A stretch of 8,847 nucleotides of DNA from Desulfuromonadaceae bacterium (GTDB taxonomy: Bacteria > Desulfobacterota > Desulfuromonadia > Geobacterales > Pseudopelobacteraceae). Below the pieces are notes generated by a model. That model saw only the letters and a program-made list of their open reading frames with translations. It had not been told where the DNA came from and made no database searches. The stretch's first letter is position 1. The number at the start of each line of letters is the position of its first letter. The stretch spans positions 1 to 8,847 of the forward strand of contig JAQUCQ010000124.1 of NCBI GenBank assembly GCA_028686145.1. Direction: 5' to 3'. Positions 1-6,332 of the stretch are shown here, piece after piece. Position numbers and translations under genes: made by a program.

Positions 1-942
1 CGAGGTATGGCAACCACGCTGTTCGACTACATCCTGGCGCCGATTGAGAAAGTCGGACTGGCATTTGCCTCCTATCTGCCCAATGTATTCTTCCTGCTGG
101 TCATAATTGTCATTACCCGTTACTCGATAAAATTCATCAAATTCTTGTTTTCCGAGGTCGAGAAGGAAACGATCACCCTGCCCGGATTTTATCATGATTG
201 GGCCGATCCTACGTTCAAGATCGTCCGCTTTCTGATAATCGCTTTTGCGGCGGTCGTTGCTTTTCCCTATCTGCCGGGGTCAGACTCACCGGCTTTCAGG
301 GGGGTCTCGGTTTTTCTCGGTGTGCTCTTTTCGCTCGGGTCGTCATCGGCGATTTCGAATATCGTGGCAGGAGTGATTCTCACCTATATGCGGGCCTTTA
401 CGCTGGGGGACCGGGTCAAGATAGCGGACACGGTTGGCGACGTGGTGGAAAAAAACCTGCTGATTACCCGCATACGCACCATCAAGAATGTTGATATCAC
501 CATTCCCAATGCCATGGTTCTCGGCAGCCACATAACGAATTTTAGTTCATCGGCCCAGTCCTATGGTTTGATCCTTCATACAACCGTTACCATCGGCTAC
601 GACGCCTCCTGGCGCCAGGTGCATGAACTGTTGGTTTCAGCTGCGTGTGCTACGGAAAATGTCCTGGAGATGCCGGCACCTTTTGTGCTCCAGACCAGTC
701 TTGATGATTTCTACGTAAGCTATGAGATTAATGTCTATACTGATAAACCATCTGTGATGGCACGCACCTATTCAGAACTTCATCAAAATATTCAGGAAAA
801 ATTCAATGAGGCCGGGGTCGAGATCATGTCTCCACACTATTCATCGCTGCGAGATGGCAATATGACAACGATTCCCGAGTCGTATCTGCCAGGGACGTAC
901 ACGCAACCGCCTTTCAAGGTCAGCAAGGTGGACGCTGGTTAA
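1..942 (+). CDS. MscS-family mechanosensitive ion channel (C-terminal part, 5' end probably outside window)
   Basis: This is a pore-forming inner-membrane channel that opens under membrane tension and releases solutes during hypo-osmotic shock. Counting from the ATG at 7, hydrophobic helices lie at about residues 24-46 and 71-90. The pore helix, at about 98-130, is Gly/Ala/Ser-rich with the core GSSSAISNIVAGVIL. The MscS beta domain follows (LGDRVKI at 133-139, TIPNAMVLG at 165-173), then the C-terminal alpha/beta domain (FVLQTSLDDFYVSYEINVYT). The reading frame stays open to base 1 (Arg-Gly before the ATG), and GAGG lies only one base before that ATG, which is too close for a ribosome site. 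Related channels, as I remember them, carry a longer N-terminal region that runs into a similar Arg-Gly-x-Ala-x-Thr-Leu-Phe-Asp-Tyr stretch. I therefore infer that the real start is upstream. The family is certain; the start is not. The DUF389 gene follows after 35 bases and is probably co-transcribed. Confidence 0.9.
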   Translation, partial: RGMATTLFDYILAPIEKVGLAFASYLPNVFFLLVIIVITRYSIKFIKFLFSEVEKETITLPGFYHDWADPTFKIVRFLIIAFAAVVAFPYLPGSDSPAFRGVSVFLGVLFSLGSSSAISNIVAGVILTYMRAFTLGDRVKIADTVGDVVEKNLLITRIRTIKNVDITIPNAMVLGSHITNFSSSAQSYGLILHTTVTIGYDASWRQVHELLVSAACATENVLEMPAPFVLQTSLDDFYVSYEINVYTDKPSVMARTYSELHQNIQEKFNEAGVEIMSPHYSSLRDGNMTTIPESYLPGTYTQPPFKVSKVDAG

Positions 943-977
943 GCGGTAAAGGCTTTTAACAGCAGGGGGCAGAAAAG

Positions 978-2615
978 ATGACTGATGGTAATGGCATATC
1001 ATATTCTGCGAGATGGAAACACCTGGTAGGTCGTGTTTCCCGGTATCTCTCAGAAAAGTCGCGCGACATCGACCATGAAGCCGTCATTAAGGATCTGGCC
1101 TCCCGCGTCGACATGTCGGGCAGCTACCTGCTGATGATTGTCTTCTCCTGCCTGATCGCCCTGTTGGGTCTGCTTGTCAACAACGTGGCGGTAGTTATTG
1201 GCGCCATGTTGATTTCACCACTGATTGGACCGATCTTTACGGCAGCCCTTTCATTCAGCATGGGAGACCCGCGACTGGCCAGGAAGGCCTTATGGATCAT
1301 CGTCGTCAGCTTTCTGCTGTCGGTATTTGTTGCCGCCTTCTTTACGCTGCTTTCTCCACTTAAGTCGCCAACCCAAGAGATCCTCTCCCGGACCCGTCCC
1401 AATATCTATGACCTCCTGATCGCAGCGTTTGCCGGGGCAGCGGGAGCATATGCGCTTTGTACCAGGGTGAATTACCTGTTTGTGACCACCGGAGTTGCTG
1501 TGGCTACAGCAGTTATTCCTCCGCTCAGCGTTATCGGCTATGGGATCGGCACTGGCCAGGTTGCTATCGCTCTGGGTGGTTTTCTGCTATTTTTTACCAA
1601 CCTTGTGGCCATTGTCATCAGTTCCGATATCGTTTTCTATATTTTCAAGTTCCGGCCGAGCATGGTAATCGAAGCCCGTTACCCTGTTCGCAGACGGGTT
1701 CAGATCCTGGGGGGAGTGCTGGCGCTGATTTCCGTGCCGCTTGTCTATACGCTCGTGGCGGATATTAAAAAGGCCAAGCTCACCAATCGCATCGAAAATA
1801 CGTTAAAAAGTCACCTGGATAGCACTAACCATTCGCGGATGACGGATTTTTCTTTCCGGCAGCGAAGTAATGGACTGACGGTAACGGCATCGGTCAACAC
1901 GGTCAGGTTTTACAATATGTCTACCGAAAAGCGGATTGAGAATGACCTGAAGACGGTTCTGAACAGCCCCGTCAGTCTCGATCTGGAGCAGGTGATTGTC
2001 AAGTCAGGGCGCGTGGACCCCCAATATCCGACTCCCCTCCTCCCGCGTATCGTATCTGTGCCGCAACCGCCGGAAACCCTGGCCGCTTCGCGGGAAAAAG
2101 TTATCGGCCACATCAAGGCAGGATGCGAAGAAGTGCAGTCATTCATTAAACCATACCCAATCACGCAATGCGGCATCCGCTTTTTTGATCAAGGAATGCC
2201 GGCCACGGTGATTATGACCGTTGCGCGTGATTATCCTTTTTCAGCAGAGGAACAACAGTGGATGAAGGTTGCTGTGGAGAAAAAACTGGGTGAGTCAGTG
2301 GCGTTGGAAGTTGAAACCGTGCCCTTTTTACCTCCCATAAGTTTCGGGAATGATGGGAAACCGGATGCTGCAAGCAGTAAGGCACTCGCTGTGCTTACGC
2401 AATTTGCTGGAAGTGGTCGTGAACCGTACATCGTCATTACTGCCCCGCACACAGCGCGTGACAAAAATGCCCAAAATAAACGCGATTTCACAGCCCTTAA
2501 GGATTATCTGGTCAATGATCTGGGTCTTCCTGCAGCCAGCATTAGACGGGGATCTGATTTCGGTGCCAGTATGCATCTGCGGGTCGAACCTCACTTACAA
2601 CAACCGCACCAATGA
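978..2615 (+). CDS. DUF389 / TIGR00341-family membrane protein with large soluble C-terminal region
   Basis: This is an integral inner-membrane protein of unknown function, 545 residues long. The DUF389 core covers about residues 45-226. It shows a first helix at 50-67, the hallmark VNNVAVVIGAMLISPLIGPI (67-86), helices at 104-125 and 146-160, the motif GVAVATAVIPPLSVIGYGI (172-190) and a helix at 194-223. A further helix at 241-260 leads into roughly 285 soluble residues. Those residues look like two related beta-alpha-beta modules (about 270-345 and 395-450) followed by a module resembling an OmpA-type fold (about 450-537). The start is supported by AGGGGG, with its last G eight bases before the ATG. 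The gene lies 35 bases after the MscS gene, so an operon is likely. Its partner suggests a role in osmotic or envelope stress, but this is context only. It converges on kup with 105 bases between the stop codons. Confidence 0.88.
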   Translation: MTDGNGISYSARWKHLVGRVSRYLSEKSRDIDHEAVIKDLASRVDMSGSYLLMIVFSCLIALLGLLVNNVAVVIGAMLISPLIGPIFTAALSFSMGDPRLARKALWIIVVSFLLSVFVAAFFTLLSPLKSPTQEILSRTRPNIYDLLIAAFAGAAGAYALCTRVNYLFVTTGVAVATAVIPPLSVIGYGIGTGQVAIALGGFLLFFTNLVAIVISSDIVFYIFKFRPSMVIEARYPVRRRVQILGGVLALISVPLVYTLVADIKKAKLTNRIENTLKSHLDSTNHSRMTDFSFRQRSNGLTVTASVNTVRFYNMSTEKRIENDLKTVLNSPVSLDLEQVIVKSGRVDPQYPTPLLPRIVSVPQPPETLAASREKVIGHIKAGCEEVQSFIKPYPITQCGIRFFDQGMPATVIMTVARDYPFSAEEQQWMKVAVEKKLGESVALEVETVPFLPPISFGNDGKPDAASSKALAVLTQFAGSGREPYIVITAPHTARDKNAQNKRDFTALKDYLVNDLGLPAASIRRGSDFGASMHLRVEPHLQQPHQ

Positions 2616-2720
2616 TTGTGAACTCCTTCATAAAATAGTGTCGTATGGTTTTCCGGCATAAACGAATGCGGTCATAACCGGTTGACAGCACTCTTCCCCT
2701 CATAACGCGCTGGTTTTTAT

Positions 2721-4640
2721 CTAAATTTCCACCTGTTGGCCTAATTCGACCACTTGCTCCGCCGGAATATTGAAGAAAGCGGTTGCTGCAAAAGAATTGC
2801 GGAACATAAAGGAGAAAAGTTTTTCCTGCCACTGCATCATTCCCGATTGTTTCCGTGTCGAGATGATAGTCTCCCGGGCCAGGTAATAGGTTGTTTGTTC
2901 AAGATCGACCATCAGGCCGAGGGGTTCGCACTGTCGTAGCGCCACCGGAACGTTGGGACTCTGCATGAAACCGTAGCGGACAATGACCCGGCTGAATCCA
3001 AGTTTCATGATGGTGATCGACACCCGCTCTGCCGCCGGTACTCTGGGGACTTCCTCAGTCAGTACTGAGAGAATGATGACCTGTTCATGCATTACCTGGT
3101 TGTGAACCAGATGATGATGCAGGATAGGCAGAGACCCGCTGGAGCGTCCGGTCATGAAGACGGCTGTTCCGGGTACTCGGTGGGGCGGTTCAACTGCCAG
3201 TTTGTCGATGAAGTTCTCCAACGGTTCATTGTCTTCCTGTAACTTTTGATCAAGCACCTTCCGCCCCCGCCGCCAGGTCGTCATGAGGGTAAATATCACG
3301 AACCCGGCAGCAACGGGGAACCAGCCGCCATGAGTAATCTTGAGAAGGTTCGCACCAAAGAACGGGATGTCTACTGATAGAAAGAGGCAGGCAAGCGCAC
3401 CGGCAGATGTTGCCTTCCAGTGCCAGCGCTTCACCATCAGGAAAAAGGCCAGAATGGTTGTTATGACCATGGTGGTGGTGACGGCAACACCATAGGCTCC
3501 GGCAAGGTTGGTAGATGATCCGAAGCCGAAAACAAGCGCGAGAGTGGTTAACATGAGCGCCCAGTTAACGGTGGGAAGGTAAATCTGCCCGATTTCTTCT
3601 GATGAGGTCTGGATCACGCGGAAACGGGGGCTGTAGCCAAGCTGCATCGCCTGCCGGGTAAGGGAAAAGGCGCCGGATATTACGGCCTGGGAGGCGATGA
3701 TCGTCGCAAGGGTGGCAAGGATGACAAGCGGGTACAGCGCCCATCCCGGAGCCAGATGGTAGAATGGTTCGGTTGCCTCGCCTGGCCGGACAAGCAGCAG
3801 AGCCCCCTGTCCAAAGTAATTGAGAATTAGGGCGGGAAGGACGAACGTGAACCACGCCAAGCGGATCGGGCGCGGGCCAAAGTGTCCCATGTCGGCATAG
3901 AGAGCCTCCCCGCCTGTTACTACCAGGAACACTGAACCAAGGATCAGAAAAGCGAGCCAACCATTGTCTATGAAAAAACGTGCGCCGTGGAGAGGGTTTA
4001 CTGCGGAGAATACCTCCGGAGCTTTTAAAATGCCGCCGATGCCAAGGATGGCGATGGTAGCAAACCAGACCACCATCACCGGTCCGAAAACCGCGCCGAC
4101 GCGTGCGGTCCCCCGTTTTTGAAAAATAAAAAGCGAGACGAGGATCACAATGGTGATTGGAACAACAAATCCCTTGAGACCCGGCGCGGCAACTTTTATC
4201 CCTTCAACGGCGCTTAGTACCGAGATGGCGGGAGTAATAACCCCGTCGCCGTAAAGGAGTGCCGCCCCGAAAAGAGCGAGAGGGACGAGGTAACGTCGAT
4301 GGACGGGTGATAGATAGCGAGCCGGGGTAAGGAGGGCCAGAAGCGCCAGGATTCCACCCTCGCCGCGGTTGTCCGCACGCATCAGGAAGAGCAGGTATTT
4401 GAATGAAATAACAAGGGTAAGAGCCCAGAAAACGAGAGAAAGTATCCCAAGAACGTTGGCTGGCGTTGGGGGCAATGGATGGCTGCCATGGAAGCACTCC
4501 CGGAGCGCATAAAGGGGGCTCGTACCGATGTCGCCGTACACAACTCCGAGTGCAGCCAGACTGAGCGTGAACAGCGGTCTGCCAGGTTGTCCGTTCTGGT
4601 GATGATCGCGAATATTTTTTTCGGTTTCAATATTTGTCAT
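2721..4640 (-). CDS. kup: Kup-family low-affinity K+ uptake protein (K+/H+ symporter)
   Basis: This inner-membrane transporter imports potassium, probably by H+ symport. From the ATG at 4640 it has 639 residues, close to E. coli Kup (622), so it is full length. Family signatures include GVVYGDIGTSPLYALRE (about 32-48), a first helix around the same place, FKYLLFLMRADNRGEGGI (80-97) and YGDGVITPAISVLSAVEG (130-147). About twelve hydrophobic segments run to roughly residue 450. The soluble C-terminal domain begins near PGTAVFMTGRSSGSLP and continues to the end (FFNIPAEQVVELG). A TTG at 4697 is in frame and would add 19 polar residues, overlapping the CDF gene by 29 bases. The ATG at 4640 gives a 28-base gap and is preferred, although its ribosome site (GGTGA immediately upstream) is weak, so coupling to CDF translation is plausible. 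It is the last gene of the P-II/CDF/kup operon. Confidence 0.95.
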   Translation of the reverse strand: MTNIETEKNIRDHHQNGQPGRPLFTLSLAALGVVYGDIGTSPLYALRECFHGSHPLPPTPANVLGILSLVFWALTLVISFKYLLFLMRADNRGEGGILALLALLTPARYLSPVHRRYLVPLALFGAALLYGDGVITPAISVLSAVEGIKVAAPGLKGFVVPITIVILVSLFIFQKRGTARVGAVFGPVMVVWFATIAILGIGGILKAPEVFSAVNPLHGARFFIDNGWLAFLILGSVFLVVTGGEALYADMGHFGPRPIRLAWFTFVLPALILNYFGQGALLLVRPGEATEPFYHLAPGWALYPLVILATLATIIASQAVISGAFSLTRQAMQLGYSPRFRVIQTSSEEIGQIYLPTVNWALMLTTLALVFGFGSSTNLAGAYGVAVTTTMVITTILAFFLMVKRWHWKATSAGALACLFLSVDIPFFGANLLKITHGGWFPVAAGFVIFTLMTTWRRGRKVLDQKLQEDNEPLENFIDKLAVEPPHRVPGTAVFMTGRSSGSLPILHHHLVHNQVMHEQVIILSVLTEEVPRVPAAERVSITIMKLGFSRVIVRYGFMQSPNVPVALRQCEPLGLMVDLEQTTYYLARETIISTRKQSGMMQWQEKLFSFMFRNSFAATAFFNIPAEQVVELGQQVEI

Positions 4641-4668
4641 AGTCACCGCTGTGCTTTTACCGCATGTT

Positions 4669-5580
4669 TCATCTCGTTCGCCAATTTTCGGCTTCAACGA
4701 AAACCCGTTTTACCTTCGGGTAGGCTATTTTGATGCTTTTGTCAATCCCTGCAATAATTGATTCTATGTCATCGGCCGAGGCGGAGTCGTCAAACTCGAC
4801 GCTCAGGTTTACCAGGATAAATTCGGGCCCAAAATGCATGGTGAGGATTTCATTAACATGCTCGATCCCGTTCGATGAGCGTGTGATATCTCTGATTCCC
4901 TGAACAACCTCGCGGTTGGCGCTTTCACCGATGAGAAGGCTCTTGGTTTCGGCGGCAAGGATACTGGCTGTTACGCCGAGGATGAGGCCGATAACAATCG
5001 AAGCCAGGGCGTCAAAACAGGGATTGCCGCTGAGCTGGCTGAGTGAAATCCCGAGGAAGGCAATTCCCAGGCCGAGGAGGGCCGCCGAATCCTCTAGGAA
5101 CACCACGAAGACGGAAGGATCCTTGGCCCGGTGAATCGTTTCAAAGTATCCTCGTCTTCCCTTTGTTTTGGCCAACTCCCGGCGTGCAATATTCCAGCTG
5201 CTTCCTTCAAAGAGCGCGGCCAATCCGAGCACCACGTAATTGACATACGGGTGTTGGGCAGGTAGTGGATTACGGAGATGGGCTACTCCTTCATAGATCG
5301 AAAGTCCCGACCCGACGGCAAAGACGAGTATGGCGACTACGAAGCTCCAGAAGTAGATCTCTTTACCATGCCCAAAAGGGAACTGTTCGTCAGGTGGTAG
5401 TGTGGCTCGTTTCCGCCCGTAGAGGAGAAGAAGTTCATTTGAAGAGTAAACGAGCGAATGAATCCCCTCGGAGAGGATTGCCGAGCTTCCTGTCACAAGT
5501 GCTGCGACAAACTTGGTCGCGGCAATGAGCAGATTTGCTGCGAGAGCCGCATAGATAACTGTCCGGGAGGCGCTTCTCAT
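4669..5580 (-). CDS. Cation diffusion facilitator (CDF) family transporter, ZnT9-like subgroup
   Basis: This 303-residue membrane protein belongs to the family that exports Zn2+, Fe2+ or other divalent cations against H+. The N-terminus (about 8-58) holds the first two helices with SSAILSEGIHSL. PFGHGKEIYFWSFVVAI (68-84) starts the third helix, and further helices lie at about 113-126, 157-180 and 187-211. TKSLLIGES (212-220) leads into the cytoplasmic ferredoxin-like domain (MHFGPEFILVNLSVEF, 248-263). In relatives the second helix reads His-Ser-Leu-Val-Asp. Here it is His41-Ser-Leu-Val-Tyr45 (codon TAC), so one transport-site ligand appears to be lost. Asp164 in FLEDSAALLG is the likely fifth-helix ligand and is kept. 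GGAG lies seven bases before the ATG. The gene sits between the P-II-like gene (51-base gap) and kup (28-base gap). The family is firm; the ion carried is unknown, and transport activity is uncertain given the Tyr. Confidence 0.92.
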   Translation of the reverse strand: MRSASRTVIYAALAANLLIAATKFVAALVTGSSAILSEGIHSLVYSSNELLLLYGRKRATLPPDEQFPFGHGKEIYFWSFVVAILVFAVGSGLSIYEGVAHLRNPLPAQHPYVNYVVLGLAALFEGSSWNIARRELAKTKGRRGYFETIHRAKDPSVFVVFLEDSAALLGLGIAFLGISLSQLSGNPCFDALASIVIGLILGVTASILAAETKSLLIGESANREVVQGIRDITRSSNGIEHVNEILTMHFGPEFILVNLSVEFDDSASADDIESIIAGIDKSIKIAYPKVKRVFVEAENWRTR

Positions 5581-5631
5581 TGATCAGCTCCGCTAAAACA
5601 CATGGTCAGATACTCTGGCACCTCTTTACTC

Positions 5632-5958
5632 TCAAATCTCATCGGCAGTTATCTGAGCTTTACTTCTGATGCGGTAGAGCCTTTCCACCGGGCAAACGGC
5701 TACGATTCCGTCTCCAGGCAGATCGGCATGAGCGGTATTGATTATGGTTTCAACAATAGTATCGACCATCGACAGCTCGGCGTAAATTTCAACCCTGGCA
5801 TGGGTGAAAATCCAATCGGGGTTGATGAAAGTGTCGTATTCACCGTACCCTTTGACGCGGGTTACGCTGATCCCCTTCACCCGCATGTCGATAAGACGAT
5901 CCTCTACATCTCCCAGCACTTGGGAACGGACGATTGCAACGATTTTTTTCAACTCCAT
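5632..5958 (-). CDS. Atypical P-II-family (GlnB/GlnK-like) signalling protein
   Basis: This 108-residue cytosolic protein is expected to form a trimer that senses nucleotides or metabolites and binds a target protein. The P-II frame is clear: KKIVAIVRSQVLGDVEDRL (4-22), GISVTRVKGYG (29-39), VEIYAEL (56-62), IVETIINTAHADLPGDG (68-84) and a C-terminal VERLYRIRS (91-99). The T-loop between KGYG and VEIY is about six residues shorter than in E. coli GlnB and lacks the uridylylated tyrosine context. In the B-loop the GlnB pattern TGKIGDGK becomes ADLPGDGI, keeping Gly-Asp-Gly but losing both lysines. Arg96 and Arg98 of the C-loop are kept. GGAGG lies eight bases before the ATG. It is the first gene of an operon with CDF and kup transporters. 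It may belong to a metal- or ion-transport-linked P-II group rather than to nitrogen control; that reading is inferred from the neighbours. Confidence 0.87.
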   Translation of the reverse strand: MELKKIVAIVRSQVLGDVEDRLIDMRVKGISVTRVKGYGEYDTFINPDWIFTHARVEIYAELSMVDTIVETIINTAHADLPGDGIVAVCPVERLYRIRSKAQITADEI

Positions 5959-6004
5959 GAGATCACCCTCCGCCTGGACAGCCGTCGGATATTCTTGCTC
6001 GTTC

Positions 6005-6020
6005 AGGCATAACCATGCCT
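6005..6020 (-). promoter_or_regulatory. Small leader hairpin upstream of P-II gene
   Basis: On the minus strand AGGCAT and ATGCCT form a perfect 6-bp stem around a GGTT loop. It lies within the presumed 5' leader of the P-II-like gene, about 50 bases before its start codon. Its 3' arm overlaps GCCTG (plus 6004-6008), which could instead pair with CAGGC (plus 5972-5976) immediately before the Shine-Dalgarno GGAGG. The pairing is seen directly; any regulatory role is speculative. Confidence 0.25.
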
Positions 6021-6062
6021 CTGCACGGATGATGTTGCTGCAGGCTTTGGTGCCACCGCTTG

Positions 6063-6090
6063 ATTATACTAAGGAAACCGTGAATTACAA
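6063..6090 (-). promoter_or_regulatory. Predicted sigma70-type promoter for the P-II/CDF/kup operon
   Basis: On the minus strand a TTGTAA -35 box (plus 6085-6090) and a perfect TATAAT -10 box (plus 6063-6068) are separated by 16 bases. Transcription would start near 6056, giving a leader of about 100 bases before the P-II start codon. This is the best promoter match upstream of the operon. No comparable promoter was noticed in the two short gaps between the operon's genes. Confidence 0.6.
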
Positions 6091-6125
6091 ATAATTGGGG
6101 ATTATCGGAACGGTTTCAAGAAAAG

Positions 6126-6230
6126 CCAGGTTTTAACTTATTGCACAAAATTAATGCGTATAAATATGAGCAATCCTCTCTTTGCCTGTGTCTATGGATA
6201 GCACGCAGAATCAAAAAGCCTAAAACCTGG
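6126..6230. repeat. Widely spaced 10-bp inverted repeat in the divergent intergenic region
   Basis: CCAGGTTTTA at 6126-6135 is the exact reverse complement of TAAAACCTGG at 6221-6230, with 85 bases between. Each arm is also close to a direct copy of AAAAGCC (6121-6127 and 6214-6220). The element lies between the minus-strand promoter of the P-II operon and the plus-strand promoter of the stress protein gene. It holds no gene. It could be a paired operator or the closing stem of a transcript, but chance is possible. Confidence 0.35.
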
Positions 6231-6251
6231 AGATGAACGACTATTCCTTTA

Positions 6252-6280
6252 TTGACTACTGGCGGCGTTATTAGCATAAT
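6252..6280 (+). promoter_or_regulatory. Predicted sigma70-type promoter for the universal stress protein gene
   Basis: TTGACT (6252-6257) and CATAAT (6275-6280) each differ from consensus at one base and are separated by the ideal 17 bases. A start near 6287 gives a leader of about 45 bases that ends in a strong ribosome site, GGAGG at 6321-6325, before the ATG at 6333. The surrounding AT-rich sequence is typical of a promoter. Together with the minus-strand promoter at 6063-6090 it accounts for most of the 374-base gene-free stretch 5959-6332. Confidence 0.65.
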
Positions 6281-6332
6281 ATAAACAAATGCCCATGCAA
6301 TACTGACATTTTATACACAAGGAGGCAAAATC

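Noticed and set aside
2647..2679. Imperfect hairpin (GGTT...CCGGCAT / ATGCGG...AACC) between the convergent DUF389 and kup genes, as a bidirectional terminator
   Set aside because: The stem needs a bulge and an internal loop, and no T-run follows on either strand. It may still form but cannot be called a terminator.
3565..3960. 131-codon minus-strand frame inside kup
   Set aside because: It lies wholly within kup in another frame, and its Pro/Arg/Ser-rich composition is typical of a shadow of GC-rich coding sequence.
4641..4697. TTG start of kup at 4697
   Set aside because: It would add a polar 19-residue extension not usual in Kup and overlap the CDF gene by 29 bases. The ATG at 4640 gives a normal length and gap.
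5602..6012. 136-codon open frame on the plus strand opposite the P-II gene
   Set aside because: It is antisense to a clear P-II gene, shows no recognisable domain and has no ribosome site, so it is a shadow frame.
6040..6055. Possible sigma54 promoter (minus strand TGGCAC ... TGC) upstream of the P-II gene
   Set aside because: The GG and GC elements are 11 bases apart instead of the required 10, and the -12 box is CTGC rather than TTGC. The sigma70-type match at 6063-6090 is better.
5959..6056. Riboswitch in the leader of the P-II/CDF/kup operon (NiCo, GEMM or c-di-AMP type)
   Set aside because: The leader is long enough, but I could not match the conserved cores of these classes; only short complementary segments are visible.
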